Shown here piece by piece: positions 34,493-42,290 of a stretch of 63,981 nt of DNA. The position numbers were made by a program, and so were the translations under genes. A model generated the notes under the pieces. That model did not search any database. It saw only the letters and a list, made by a program, of their open reading frames with translations, and was not told the origin of the DNA. The stretch covers positions 1 through 63,981 of the forward strand of contig CAMAYC010000009.1 of the NCBI GenBank assembly GCA_945862125.1, written 5' to 3'. The number at the start of each line of letters is the position of its first letter. Positions within the stretch are counted from its first letter, which is position 1. Source of the DNA: Reyranella massiliensis 521 (GTDB lineage Bacteria; Pseudomonadota; Alphaproteobacteria; Reyranellales; Reyranellaceae).

Positions 34493-35749
34493 TCACACGG
34501 CTTTGCGATCTCCCTCGAGCTCGCGTGGCCGCATGAACAGGAAGGCGGCGAGCGCCAGCGCCATCAGCACCGCAACGACGAGGAACGCTAGTCCCCAGGC
34601 CATCGGCGACATGCCGCCAGCGAGATCGAGCGTAAAGCCGACGACCAGAGGGCCGACGAAGCCGCCGGCATAGCCGAGCGTCGAATGAACCGCGAGGGTG
34701 GCGCCGCGCCTTGAAGGCTCGGCATTGCCCGCCGCACCCGCCGTCACCGACGAGGAGTCGAGCCACACCACCATGCCGTAGACGACCAGCAGGACCACGG
34801 CGAGCCAGTAGCTGAGCGATCCGAGAAAGCCGACGGTCGCCGCGAACAGGATCGACAGAATCATGGCCGTCGCCACGAGGCGGCGGCGGCCGAAGCGGAT
34901 CGAGGCCTCGTTGCCCACGATGCTGGTAAAGGTGCCGAGCAGCGCCAGCACGGTAACGACGAGGGCCGGCGACAGCGTCTCATCCGAAAAGCCGGTGTAA
35001 CCCGCCACGAAGGCGAGGAAGGCCACGCCCCAGCCGCGCAGCGCGCTCATCTCCAGCGTGTGCACGCAGTAGACGACGGAATAGGCAAACGCCGATGTGT
35101 TGCGCACGACGGGACGGAAATCGAACAGCGCGGCCTGCTTCCCCTTCGGGTCGTGCGCACGCGGCGGAGGGGCCGCCCGCCAGGGCACGACGAGCGCCAC
35201 CATCAGCCAGGCGATGAGGGCCGTGCCGGCGGAGATCGTGAAGGCCGCGCGCCAGCCGAAGTGGTCGGCCAGCACGTCGCCCAGCAGGAACGAGACCGCC
35301 CCCGAGATGCCGATGCTGGCGGCGTGTCCGGTGACGGCGCGCGACATCATCCTGGCATCGACCTGGTCGGCCAGCAGCTTCAGCCCCGTCATATAGGTGC
35401 CGGCCCAGCCCATGCCGGCCAGCGCCCGCGTGGCAAAGGCCGACCAGAAGCCATCGGCATAGAGGCCGAACAGCAGGTGGCCCGCCACCGTGCAGGCGAC
35501 GCCGAACAGATAGACGCGCTTGGCGTCGATCCGGTCGGTGAGCGTCACCAGCACCGGCACCGAAACCATGTAAGCGCCAAAGAAGATGGCGGTGATCCAG
35601 CCCGCTTCGCTGTTGGAAAGCTGCCAGAGCTGCATCATCTGCGGCAGCAGTGCCGGCCAGAAGCCGGCGCCGATCTGCACGAAGATCTGCGCCGTGCAGA
35701 CGACCGCGACCAGCTTCGCGCCCGAACTTGTTCTGCTCGTCTCCGTCAC
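34493..35749 (-). CDS. MFS transporter B, last gene of the arsR-led operon
   Basis: A 418-residue membrane transporter with about 12 segments. VLVTLTDRIDAKRVYLFGV is the loop after the second segment and corresponds to motif A. PWRAAPPPRAHDPKGKQA is the central hydrophilic loop. It starts with GTG that overlaps the stop of MFS A (GTGA), so it belongs to the same operon as the flavoprotein and arsR. Export of an oxidised or conjugated arsenical is a natural guess from context; the sequence itself does not tell the substrate. Confidence 0.82.
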   Translation of the reverse strand: MTETSRTSSGAKLVAVVCTAQIFVQIGAGFWPALLPQMMQLWQLSNSEAGWITAIFFGAYMVSVPVLVTLTDRIDAKRVYLFGVACTVAGHLLFGLYADGFWSAFATRALAGMGWAGTYMTGLKLLADQVDARMMSRAVTGHAASIGISGAVSFLLGDVLADHFGWRAAFTISAGTALIAWLMVALVVPWRAAPPPRAHDPKGKQAALFDFRPVVRNTSAFAYSVVYCVHTLEMSALRGWGVAFLAFVAGYTGFSDETLSPALVVTVLALLGTFTSIVGNEASIRFGRRRLVATAMILSILFAATVGFLGSLSYWLAVVLLVVYGMVVWLDSSSVTAGAAGNAEPSRRGATLAVHSTLGYAGGFVGPLVVGFTLDLAGGMSPMAWGLAFLVVAVLMALALAAFLFMRPRELEGDRKAV

Positions 35750-36969
35750 GTTTTCTTGACCCCGAAGCGCATGGCGACGAGGCCGAGTGTGGCAGCAACG
35801 GCGGCGATCCCCAGAAAAATCGAATAGGCCATGGCCGGCGACAACAGGAACGCCAGCGGTCCCGCCGCCGCACCGGACACGCCGACCACGAACAGGGTGC
35901 CGCGGATAGTACCCAGGTGTTTCAGGCCGAAAGCCTCCGCGAGGCCGGCCGAATAGACGATCTGCAGGGTGCCGATCATGGCACCCAGTGTCGCCGCATA
36001 GGCAATTCCGCCGCCGAGCGCCGGACTGTTCCAAAGGCACGTAACGGAAAACCCGAGAAAGCACAGACCCAGAAGGCCGACCGGCCGTGCCCCGAAGCGG
36101 TCGATGAGCGCGCCGCTGCCGAGTGTGGCGACAGCCTGTGCCGTCGTCATCGCCCCCAGCAGGCCGATGGCACTGTCGCGCGCCAGGCCGGCCGCTGCCA
36201 TGGCGCGGACATGGTCGAGCATCAGCGCAGTGCCGACCCCGTTGGAGAGGATCGTGATGGCGCTGAAATACCAGAAAGCATTCGTGTGCAGGCTCTCCGC
36301 CAGCGTGAGGCCGACTGCCGGTATCGAAGTGCCGCCGGCCACGCGCCGGCCGAAATCGCGGGCAGCGCCGCTTTCCTCCGGCCGATTCCGGTAGAACGCC
36401 AACCCGACCGGCAGCATGACCGCGAGCACGCCGGCTGCCTGCACGAGATAGGCTGTCCGCCAGCCTTGACCCTGGATGACCGGCTCGATCAGCGGCGGAA
36501 TGACGAGACCGCCCAGCGCCAGGCCCATCATGGCGAGCGCGGTGACCCGGCCGCGGAAGCGGTCGAACCAGAGGTTGACCATCTGCATGGTGACGAGGCT
36601 CAGGCCGGCGATGGCGGCGGCGCGCAGGACGAGGAACCCCGCACCCAGCGACCAGGCATTGTTGGCGAGGCTCATGACGCCGCAGGCCGCCGCTACCGCA
36701 ACGACCACGGGAACGATGAGGCGGCGCGGCCCGAAGCGGTCCACCAGCTTGCCGACGAAAGGCGCCGTCAGGATGCCTAGGAACGTCCCCAGGCTGTAGA
36801 GAAGCAGCACGTGCGCGCGGTCGAGGCCGAGATCGGCCACCATGGGATCGATGAAGGCCGACACGCCGACGGTCTGGCCGGGCGTGGTGGCGAACACGCC
36901 GATCAGCGCCGCGATGGCGACAAGGCCGCCGCTGGTGGCCGAGGAAGCGCCCCGGGCAGAACTTGTCAT
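35746..36969 (-). CDS. MFS transporter A of the arsR-led operon
   Basis: A 407-residue membrane transporter with about 12 segments; GVFATTPGQTVGVSAFIDPM in segment 1 and GKLVDRFGPRRLIVPVVV (motif A) are clear. It resembles the oxalate/formate antiporter-like MFS group. The ATG overlaps the stop of the 67-residue gene (TGATG), so it should be translated with the flavoprotein operon. The two MFS genes are not close copies of each other. Substrate unknown; an arsenical is inferred from the upstream arsR and flavoprotein. Confidence 0.82.
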   Translation of the reverse strand: MTSSARGASSATSGGLVAIAALIGVFATTPGQTVGVSAFIDPMVADLGLDRAHVLLLYSLGTFLGILTAPFVGKLVDRFGPRRLIVPVVVAVAAACGVMSLANNAWSLGAGFLVLRAAAIAGLSLVTMQMVNLWFDRFRGRVTALAMMGLALGGLVIPPLIEPVIQGQGWRTAYLVQAAGVLAVMLPVGLAFYRNRPEESGAARDFGRRVAGGTSIPAVGLTLAESLHTNAFWYFSAITILSNGVGTALMLDHVRAMAAAGLARDSAIGLLGAMTTAQAVATLGSGALIDRFGARPVGLLGLCFLGFSVTCLWNSPALGGGIAYAATLGAMIGTLQIVYSAGLAEAFGLKHLGTIRGTLFVVGVSGAAAGPLAFLLSPAMAYSIFLGIAAVAATLGLVAMRFGVKKT

Positions 36970-37172
36970 CAGTAGGCTGGTGTCTCCGGCTCGAGGGGCA
37001 CCACCCATTCGCGGTCCGGCGCGATCACCGCACCGCCGCGCAAGCGCCCGCGTTCGATCACCGGCCACTTGGCGAGAAGCGCATCGGGCAACTCGCGGCC
37101 GTCGGCCGCCGACAGCAACGGGGTCATCGGCGGTACGGGGTTGTGAGCGACGCTGTTGGTGGCGGCTTCCAT
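36969..37172 (-). CDS. 67-residue protein of unknown function in the arsenic operon
   Basis: A small open frame (MEAATNSVAHNPVPP at the start, WVVPLEPETPAY at the end). GAGGAG precedes the ATG at 37172 by 3 nt. It begins 11 bp after the flavoprotein stop and ends in a TGATG overlap with MFS A. The tight spacing and good ribosome site argue that it is real. It has no cysteine, no membrane helix and no recognised domain. A longer frame to 37322 inside the flavoprotein gene is a shadow. Its role is unknown; a partner of the flavoprotein or transporter is one possibility. Confidence 0.6.
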   Translation of the reverse strand: MEAATNSVAHNPVPPMTPLLSAADGRELPDALLAKWPVIERGRLRGGAVIAPDREWVVPLEPETPAY

Positions 37173-37183
37173 GCGCTCCTCGC

Positions 37184-38617
37184 TTACGCCTTCGTGGAGG
37201 GTCCGCAGCAACCGCTGGCCACCGGCGCGGGCGTCACCGCCGGCGTGGCCTTCGGCGCACAGCATCCCGATGCGGCGGGCACCGGCTCGATGGCCGTTGC
37301 CGCAGCGGGCGCCGGGCAGCAACCGCCGGCCGTCGTCGCCCCGTCAGCCGACACCGACGGCGCCGGGCCGTTGCACACGCCGGTCTCGGGCAGCACCAGC
37401 TCGACGCGGCGCGACGCCTCGTGATCGCCCGCAATTTCGGCGGCGATCGAACGGACCTGCTCGTAGCCCGTCATCATCAGGAAGGTGGGCGCGCGGCCGT
37501 AGGACTTCATGCCGGCGATGTAGAAGCCCGCCTCGGGATGGGCGAGCTCGCGCGCACCGTGCGGCCGCACGGTGCCGCAGCTGTGCAGGTTGGGATCGAT
37601 CATCGGCGCCAGCACCGGCGTGCTCTCGACCGCGGGATCGAACGACAGGCGCAGCTCGCGCAGGAAATCGAGCTCGGGCCGGAAGCCCGCCGCGACCACC
37701 AGCTCGTTCACCGTGACGTAGCGCCCGCAGCCCGAGCCTGCTGCGATCCGCAGGTGATCGCCATCGCGCGTGATCCGGGTCACGCCGACCGAGGTTTCGC
37801 TGCAGATCTTGCCGCCGCCGACGAGGGCGGCGAAGGCCGAACCGAGCGCCCCGCGCGCGGCGAGCTGGTCGGCCGAGCCGCCGCCGAACGACTTTGACGG
37901 ATCGTTGCCGCGCAGCAGCCAGACGATCTCGGTCGTCGGCACTTCTTCCTTGAGTTTGGCGAGGTCGATCAGAGTGCCGATGGCGGAGTGTCCTCCCCCC
38001 AGCACCGCGACGCTGCGGCCGGCATAGCGCGCGCGGTCACGGCCCAGTACGTCGGGCATGCCGTAGGCGATGCGGTCCTGGACCTCGCGCTCGCCCAGCG
38101 CCGGCAAACCGTTGGCGCCGGCCGGGTTGGGCGAGAACCAGGTGCCGGTCGAGTCGATCACCGCGTCGGCGGTGAGCCGCTCGGGTCCCTTGCCGTTCTG
38201 GTAGCGGATCTCGAAGGGCGCGGCTTCGCGGCCCTTGGTCTTCACCTTGTCGAAGCCCACCTTGCCGACACTCGTCACCATGCTGTTGGTGCGGATGCGG
38301 TCCTTCAGTCGCGTGCGCGTGGCCAGCGGCTCGAGGTACTGCTCGAGCAGTTCGGCGCCGGTCGGATAATGATCGGGCTGCGGCTTGTTCCAGCCGGTCT
38401 CGGCCAGCAGCCGTTCGGCCGCCTTGTCGATATTGTATTCCCAGGGCGAGAAGACCTGGACGTGACTCCATTGGCGCACCGCATGGCCGACGGTCGGGCC
38501 GGCTTCCAGCACCACCGGCTCCATGCCGCGCTCGAGCACGTGCGCGGCGGCAGCGAGGCCCACGGGGCCAGCACCCAGAATTGCGACGGTCTTGGTCTTG
38601 GTGATTGAATCGGGCAT
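37184..38617 (-). CDS. Flavoprotein monooxygenase-like enzyme with three CC pairs at the C-terminus (ArsO-like)
   Basis: A 477-residue FAD/NAD(P)-binding oxidoreductase. VAILGAGPVGLAAAAHVLER binds FAD and SVAVLGGGHSAIGTLIDLA binds NAD(P). TGTWFSPNP and GFYIAGMKSYGRAPTFLMMT complete the flavin-monooxygenase/thioredoxin-reductase-like fold. From about residue 425 an Ala/Pro-rich tail carries three vicinal cysteine pairs, at 433-434, 452-453 and 470-471, each after Gly. Vicinal thiols bind trivalent arsenicals. The gene lies 50 bp downstream of arsR. Flavin monooxygenases of arsenic operons (ArsO, ArsV types) are described; the activity here, perhaps oxidation of an arsenical, is inferred. Confidence 0.85.
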   Translation of the reverse strand: MPDSITKTKTVAILGAGPVGLAAAAHVLERGMEPVVLEAGPTVGHAVRQWSHVQVFSPWEYNIDKAAERLLAETGWNKPQPDHYPTGAELLEQYLEPLATRTRLKDRIRTNSMVTSVGKVGFDKVKTKGREAAPFEIRYQNGKGPERLTADAVIDSTGTWFSPNPAGANGLPALGEREVQDRIAYGMPDVLGRDRARYAGRSVAVLGGGHSAIGTLIDLAKLKEEVPTTEIVWLLRGNDPSKSFGGGSADQLAARGALGSAFAALVGGGKICSETSVGVTRITRDGDHLRIAAGSGCGRYVTVNELVVAAGFRPELDFLRELRLSFDPAVESTPVLAPMIDPNLHSCGTVRPHGARELAHPEAGFYIAGMKSYGRAPTFLMMTGYEQVRSIAAEIAGDHEASRRVELVLPETGVCNGPAPSVSADGATTAGGCCPAPAAATAIEPVPAASGCCAPKATPAVTPAPVASGCCGPSTKA

Positions 38618-38667
38618 TGGACTACTCCAGTTCTCCTAGAATCATCGAAATAGCTGGACAAAAAAAC

Positions 38668-38988
38668 TCAGGCGACCTTCGGCAGCACGACGGGCGCGCA
38701 GCTTCCCTCGGCACAGCATTCCTCCACCATGTAGCCCAGCAGCTCACGCATGATGTCGTAGTTGGCATGGCAGACGAGCGTCGTGCCTTCGCGCGTCTGG
38801 GTGACGAGGCCCACGGTCACCAGCGACTTCAAGTGATGCGAGAGCGTCGAGGCGGCGGCATCAAGTTTGCTTTGCAGGCGACCGACCGGCAGGCCCTCGG
38901 CACCCGCACGCACCAGGGTGCGGTAGATCTTCAGGCGCGTGGGATTGCCCAGGGCTTCGAGGCGGGCAGCGGCGTCGTCGAGTTTCAT
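38668..38988 (-). CDS. arsR: ArsR-family arsenite-responsive repressor
   Basis: A 106-residue winged-helix repressor. LEALGNPTRLKIYRTLVRAG begins the fold, and the recognition helix region is AAASTLSHHLKSLVTVGLV. The C-terminal ECCAEGSC (C91, C92, C97) resembles the three-cysteine arsenite site of Acidithiobacillus ferrooxidans ArsR (CC then C). ATG at 38988 is chosen over an upstream TTG. It leads the operon to the flavoprotein, the 67-residue gene and two MFS genes, and lies 63 bp after arsJ on the same strand. It likely represses its own operon until trivalent arsenic binds. Confidence 0.92.
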   Translation of the reverse strand: MKLDDAAARLEALGNPTRLKIYRTLVRAGAEGLPVGRLQSKLDAAASTLSHHLKSLVTVGLVTQTREGTTLVCHANYDIMRELLGYMVEECCAEGSCAPVVLPKVA

Positions 38989-39027
38989 GACAGCCAATGT
39001 AGGGCGGCGGGCGACCGAGTCAAACGG

Positions 39028-39049
39028 TATTTCCAGAAATTTAGAAATA
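39028..39049. promoter_or_regulatory. AT-rich inverted repeat upstream of arsR, putative ArsR operator
   Basis: TATTTC (39028-39033) and GAAATA (39044-39049) are perfect inverted arms with a 10-base spacer, CAGAAATTTA, that itself contains AGAAATTT. The element overlaps the end of the arsJ gene region and lies 39 bp before the arsR ATG. AT-rich dyads of this kind are typical ArsR/SmtB binding sites. Confidence 0.5.
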
Positions 39050-39051
39050 AC

Positions 39052-40287
39052 TCAGGCAGGCGATCCGGCTGCCCGTCCGCCGGCGCGAGTCGGCAACATG
39101 AAGGTGATTGCCCAGCACGCCGCCAGCATGACCGTGGACCCCACGAGGCAGGCCGTCATGCCCGCCACCTGGTACAGCGCGCCGGACAGCAGGATGCCGA
39201 GCAGACGGCCGGTCGCGTTGGCGGCGTAGTAGAAGCCCACGTCCTCCGCGGCCTTCTCGGAACCGGCGTAGGCAAGGATCAGATAGGAGTGCAGCGAGGA
39301 ATTGACCGCGAACGGCAGGCCGAAAAGTGCGAGGCCCAGGACCACCACGATGTCGGGGCGCCAGAGCCCCGGACTCTGCAGCAGAAGCGCGAGCACCAGA
39401 GGGACGGCAACGAGAAGACCGGCCCACAGTCGCGCGTTCGGCACCTCCCGGCTCAGCCCATCGGCACTGCGGGTCACCAGGTTGGGCGCCGCCGCCTGGA
39501 TGCCGCCATAGGCGATGGTCCACGCCGCCAGAAAGGCACCGACTTCGACGAAGCGCCAGCCGGCGGCGTAGAGAAACACCGGCAGCCCGACCACGAACCA
39601 GACATCGCGCGCACCGAACATGAAAATTCGCGCCGCCGCGAGCAGATTGATGCTGCGCGACTTGGCAAACAGCTCGTGCATGGTCCTGGACGATTTCGCC
39701 TTGCCGAGCTGGCGCGGCAACAACAACAGTCCGGCGACGAGAATGACGCCGATCAGACCGGCCATCAGCCACAGCGCGGACTTGAAGCCGACGACATCGA
39801 GCAGCAGACCGCCGACGAAGAACCCGATGCCCTTCATCGCGTTCTTCGAACCGGTGAACCAGGCCACCCACTTGAAGAGCTGGCCCGAGCCCTCCGCCGC
39901 CGTCGCCTTGATGGCCGACTTCGACGCGGTCTTGGTGAAGTCCTTCGCCAGCCCGGCGATGCCCTGGGCCGCCACCACCCAGGCGACCGAAGCGGCGGCC
40001 GTCCAGGCCGGGTCCAGCACCGACAGCATGCCGAGGCCTGCGATCTGAAGAATCTGGCCCACCGCCAGCATGCGCGGGATGCCGAAGCGCACGGCCAGCC
40101 AGCCGCCGGCGAGGTTGGCCACGATGCCGGCGAACTCATAGAGCAGGAACAGGAATGCGAGCGTGAACGGCGAATAGCCGAGTTTGAAGAAATGCAGCAG
40201 GACGAGCATCCGGAGCGCACCGTCCACCAGGGTGAACCCCCAGTAGGACGCCGTGACGATCAGGTAGTCGCGCACCGCCGGGGCCAT
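39052..40287 (-). CDS. arsJ: ArsJ, organoarsenical (1-arseno-3-phosphoglycerate) efflux permease
   Basis: An MFS-type permease of 411 residues that exports 1-arseno-3-phosphoglycerate. RDYLIVTASYWGFTLVDGAL, RMLVLLHFFKLGYSPFTLAF, GIAGLAKDFTKTASKSAIKA and FTGSKNAMKGIGFFVGGLLL match ArsJ proteins closely. The gene overlaps the GAPDH stop: codons ATGATG lie there, and the second ATG (40287) is preferred because GGAGG is 4 nt upstream. The gapdh-arsJ pair is the known arsenate resistance module. Confidence 0.94.
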   Translation of the reverse strand: MAPAVRDYLIVTASYWGFTLVDGALRMLVLLHFFKLGYSPFTLAFLFLLYEFAGIVANLAGGWLAVRFGIPRMLAVGQILQIAGLGMLSVLDPAWTAAASVAWVVAAQGIAGLAKDFTKTASKSAIKATAAEGSGQLFKWVAWFTGSKNAMKGIGFFVGGLLLDVVGFKSALWLMAGLIGVILVAGLLLLPRQLGKAKSSRTMHELFAKSRSINLLAAARIFMFGARDVWFVVGLPVFLYAAGWRFVEVGAFLAAWTIAYGGIQAAAPNLVTRSADGLSREVPNARLWAGLLVAVPLVLALLLQSPGLWRPDIVVVLGLALFGLPFAVNSSLHSYLILAYAGSEKAAEDVGFYYAANATGRLLGILLSGALYQVAGMTACLVGSTVMLAACWAITFMLPTRAGGRAAGSPA

Positions 40288-41330
40288 CATGCCTCCGCTT
40301 CGATCACCATGTTGGCGAGATCGACCATGCGGCAGACATAGCCCATCTCGTTGTCGTACCACGCGTAGACCTTGAGCAGCGTGCCATCCGTCACCATCGT
40401 GCTCTGTGCATCGACGATCGAGCTGCGCGTGTCGTTGCAGTAGTCTGCCGATACCAGTGGCCGCGTCTCGTAGCCGAGAATACCGGCCAACGGCCCTTTT
40501 GCCGCCGTCGCGAACAGCTCGTTGACCTCGGCTTCCGCTGTCGAGCGCTTCAGTTCGAACACACAGTCGGTGAGACTGGCATTGAGCACCGGCGCGCGCA
40601 CGGCATGGCCGTTCAGCTTGCCCTTGAGTTCGGGATAGATGACCGTGATCGCCGTGGCACTGCCCGTCGTCGTGGGCTGCAGCGACAGCATCGCCGAGCG
40701 GGCGCGCCGGAGGTCCTTGTGCGGCGCATCGACCACGACATTGGTGTTGGTCGGGGCATGGATGGTCGTGATCTGGCCGTGACGGATGCCGATCGACTCG
40801 TGGACGACCTTGACGACGGGCGCCAGGCAGTTGGTCGTGCAGGAGGCCGCAGTCAGCAGATGGTGCCGCGCCGGCTCGTAGAGATGATCGTTGACGCCCA
40901 CGACGACGTTCAACGCGCGCTCGTCCTTGACCGGCGCGGCGACGATCACTTTTTTCACGCCGCGATCGAAATAAGCCTGGAGTTGCTCCGGCTTCAGGAA
41001 CTTGCCGGTGCATTCGAGGACGATGTCGCAGCCCAGCTCGCCCCACTCAACTTCGCCAGGAGAGGCGGCCGCGCTGAAGCCGAGATACTTGCCGCTGATC
41101 GCAATGCCCTTGTCGGCGTCGACCTCGAACGGCGCGTGCCAGCGGCCATGCATGCTGTCGAACTCGAGAAGATGGGCCGTTACCGCCGCACCACCCTTGA
41201 TTTCGTTCACGTGGACGATGTCGAGGCGGTTGCCCCGGCGAGGATCATCCGCAGGGCGATGAACACCGCCGAACGCCGCCCGGAGCGCGAGCCGCCCCAT
41301 GCGGCCCATGCCATTGATGCCGACTTTCAT
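40287..41330 (-). CDS. Glyceraldehyde-3-phosphate dehydrogenase paired with ArsJ (arsenate route)
   Basis: A 347-residue [24 protein letters not shown] is the NAD-binding start. The catalytic cysteine is C164 in [13 protein letters not shown], with its histidine near 190 ([12 protein letters not shown]), and [15 protein letters not shown] is also standard. With arsenate in place of phosphate it forms 1-arseno-3-phosphoglycerate, which ArsJ extrudes. It is placed between the ArsR-ArsC fusion (11 bp) and arsJ (1 bp overlap), so it is an arsenic-specific copy rather than the glycolytic gene. An insertion-like stretch near residues 25-32 (HRPADDPR) lies before the second strand. Confidence 0.93.
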   Translation of the reverse strand: MKVGINGMGRMGRLALRAAFGGVHRPADDPRRGNRLDIVHVNEIKGGAAVTAHLLEFDSMHGRWHAPFEVDADKGIAISGKYLGFSAAASPGEVEWGELGCDIVLECTGKFLKPEQLQAYFDRGVKKVIVAAPVKDERALNVVVGVNDHLYEPARHHLLTAASCTTNCLAPVVKVVHESIGIRHGQITTIHAPTNTNVVVDAPHKDLRRARSAMLSLQPTTTGSATAITVIYPELKGKLNGHAVRAPVLNASLTDCVFELKRSTAEAEVNELFATAAKGPLAGILGYETRPLVSADYCNDTRSSIVDAQSTMVTDGTLLKVYAWYDNEMGYVCRMVDLANMVIEAEA

Positions 41331-41341
41331 CACGTGCCCCG

Positions 41342-42190
41342 TCAGGCCGGCAGCCGGGCAGAATCGCCGATCTCGTCGAGGCGCTTCTTCAGTGCCATCC
41401 GGTCGAGCGACGCGTAGGGCAGGTTGACGAAGATCTCGAGCCGCCGGCGGATCATGCCGTAGAGTTCGTTGATCATCGTGGCGCGCTCGATCGCCGACCC
41501 GGTGAACTTGGCGGGATCGGGCAGCGGCCAGGCAGCCGTCACCGGCTTGTCGCCAAAATCCGGACACTGCTGGCCCTGCAGTACGTCACAAAGCGTGATG
41601 ACGAAATCCATACGCGGGGCGTCGGGGCCCGTGAAGTCGTCCCACGACTTGCAGCGCAACCGCTCGACGTCGTGGCCGAGCGCCCGCAGCTTGGTGAGTA
41701 CTTCCGGCATCGGCCCGGCCGCCGGCTCGGAGCCTGCCGAATAGGCGTTGAACTTGCCCTTGCCGACCTGGCCGAGGATGGCCTCGGCCATGATCGAGCG
41801 GGCGGAATTGTGCGTGCACAGAAACAGGACATTGAAGGCGGGGGTCATGTGAACCTCGGGTTGATCCTCGGGGAGGAGTCGCGCCAGGTCGCCGCAGAGG
41901 TCGGCTCGTCCGCCACAACACGTCTCGGTCAGGAAGCTGAAGAGAGCGCGCAAGCCGGCGAAGCGAACCGCATAGATGATGTGACGGCCTTGCCGGGTGG
42001 ACTGGACGAGGCCGGACTGTTCGAGGGCGGCCAGATGGAACGACAGCGTCGAGGGCTGTTGCCCCAACCGGCTGGCGAGTTCGCCGGCCGCCATGCCGGA
42101 GGCACCCCGGGTCGCCAGAAGCCGCATCAGGTTGAGGCGGGTTTCCTGCGAAAGGGCACTGAATCCGGCGGCAGCGTCCGATGATTCCAT
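41342..42190 (-). CDS. ArsR-ArsC fusion: arsenite-responsive repressor joined to arsenate reductase
   Basis: A 282-residue fusion. Residues 1-105 are an ArsR repressor ([40 protein letters not shown]) with [12 protein letters not shown] (C91, C92, C99) as the likely arsenite site. Residues 118-282 are a low-molecular-weight-phosphatase-type ArsC. Its P-loop is LCTHNSARS (C125), the resolving cysteines are C201 and C209 in [13 protein letters not shown], and the arsenate aspartate region is WPLPDPAKF. Thioredoxin-coupled enzymes have this pattern. It starts 100 bp from the divergent acr3 gene and leads the gapdh-arsJ run, so it probably controls both directions. Confidence 0.93.
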   Translation of the reverse strand: MESSDAAAGFSALSQETRLNLMRLLATRGASGMAAGELASRLGQQPSTLSFHLAALEQSGLVQSTRQGRHIIYAVRFAGLRALFSFLTETCCGGRADLCGDLARLLPEDQPEVHMTPAFNVLFLCTHNSARSIMAEAILGQVGKGKFNAYSAGSEPAAGPMPEVLTKLRALGHDVERLRCKSWDDFTGPDAPRMDFVITLCDVLQGQQCPDFGDKPVTAAWPLPDPAKFTGSAIERATMINELYGMIRRRLEIFVNLPYASLDRMALKKRLDEIGDSARLPA

Positions 42191-42290
42191 ACTTCTCGAA
42201 TAGTCCAATTGTGTGACATACGTATTACGCAGTCGGCTGTTAGATGTCGACAGGCAAGGACCAGCAGGACCCACGCGGGAGACGGCAGGA

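Noticed and set aside
39052..41046. A 664-residue frame suggesting an ArsJ fusion to an upstream domain
   Set aside because: The part before 40290 is an out-of-frame reading of GAPDH; ArsJ starts at 40287 or 40290 with its own ribosome site.
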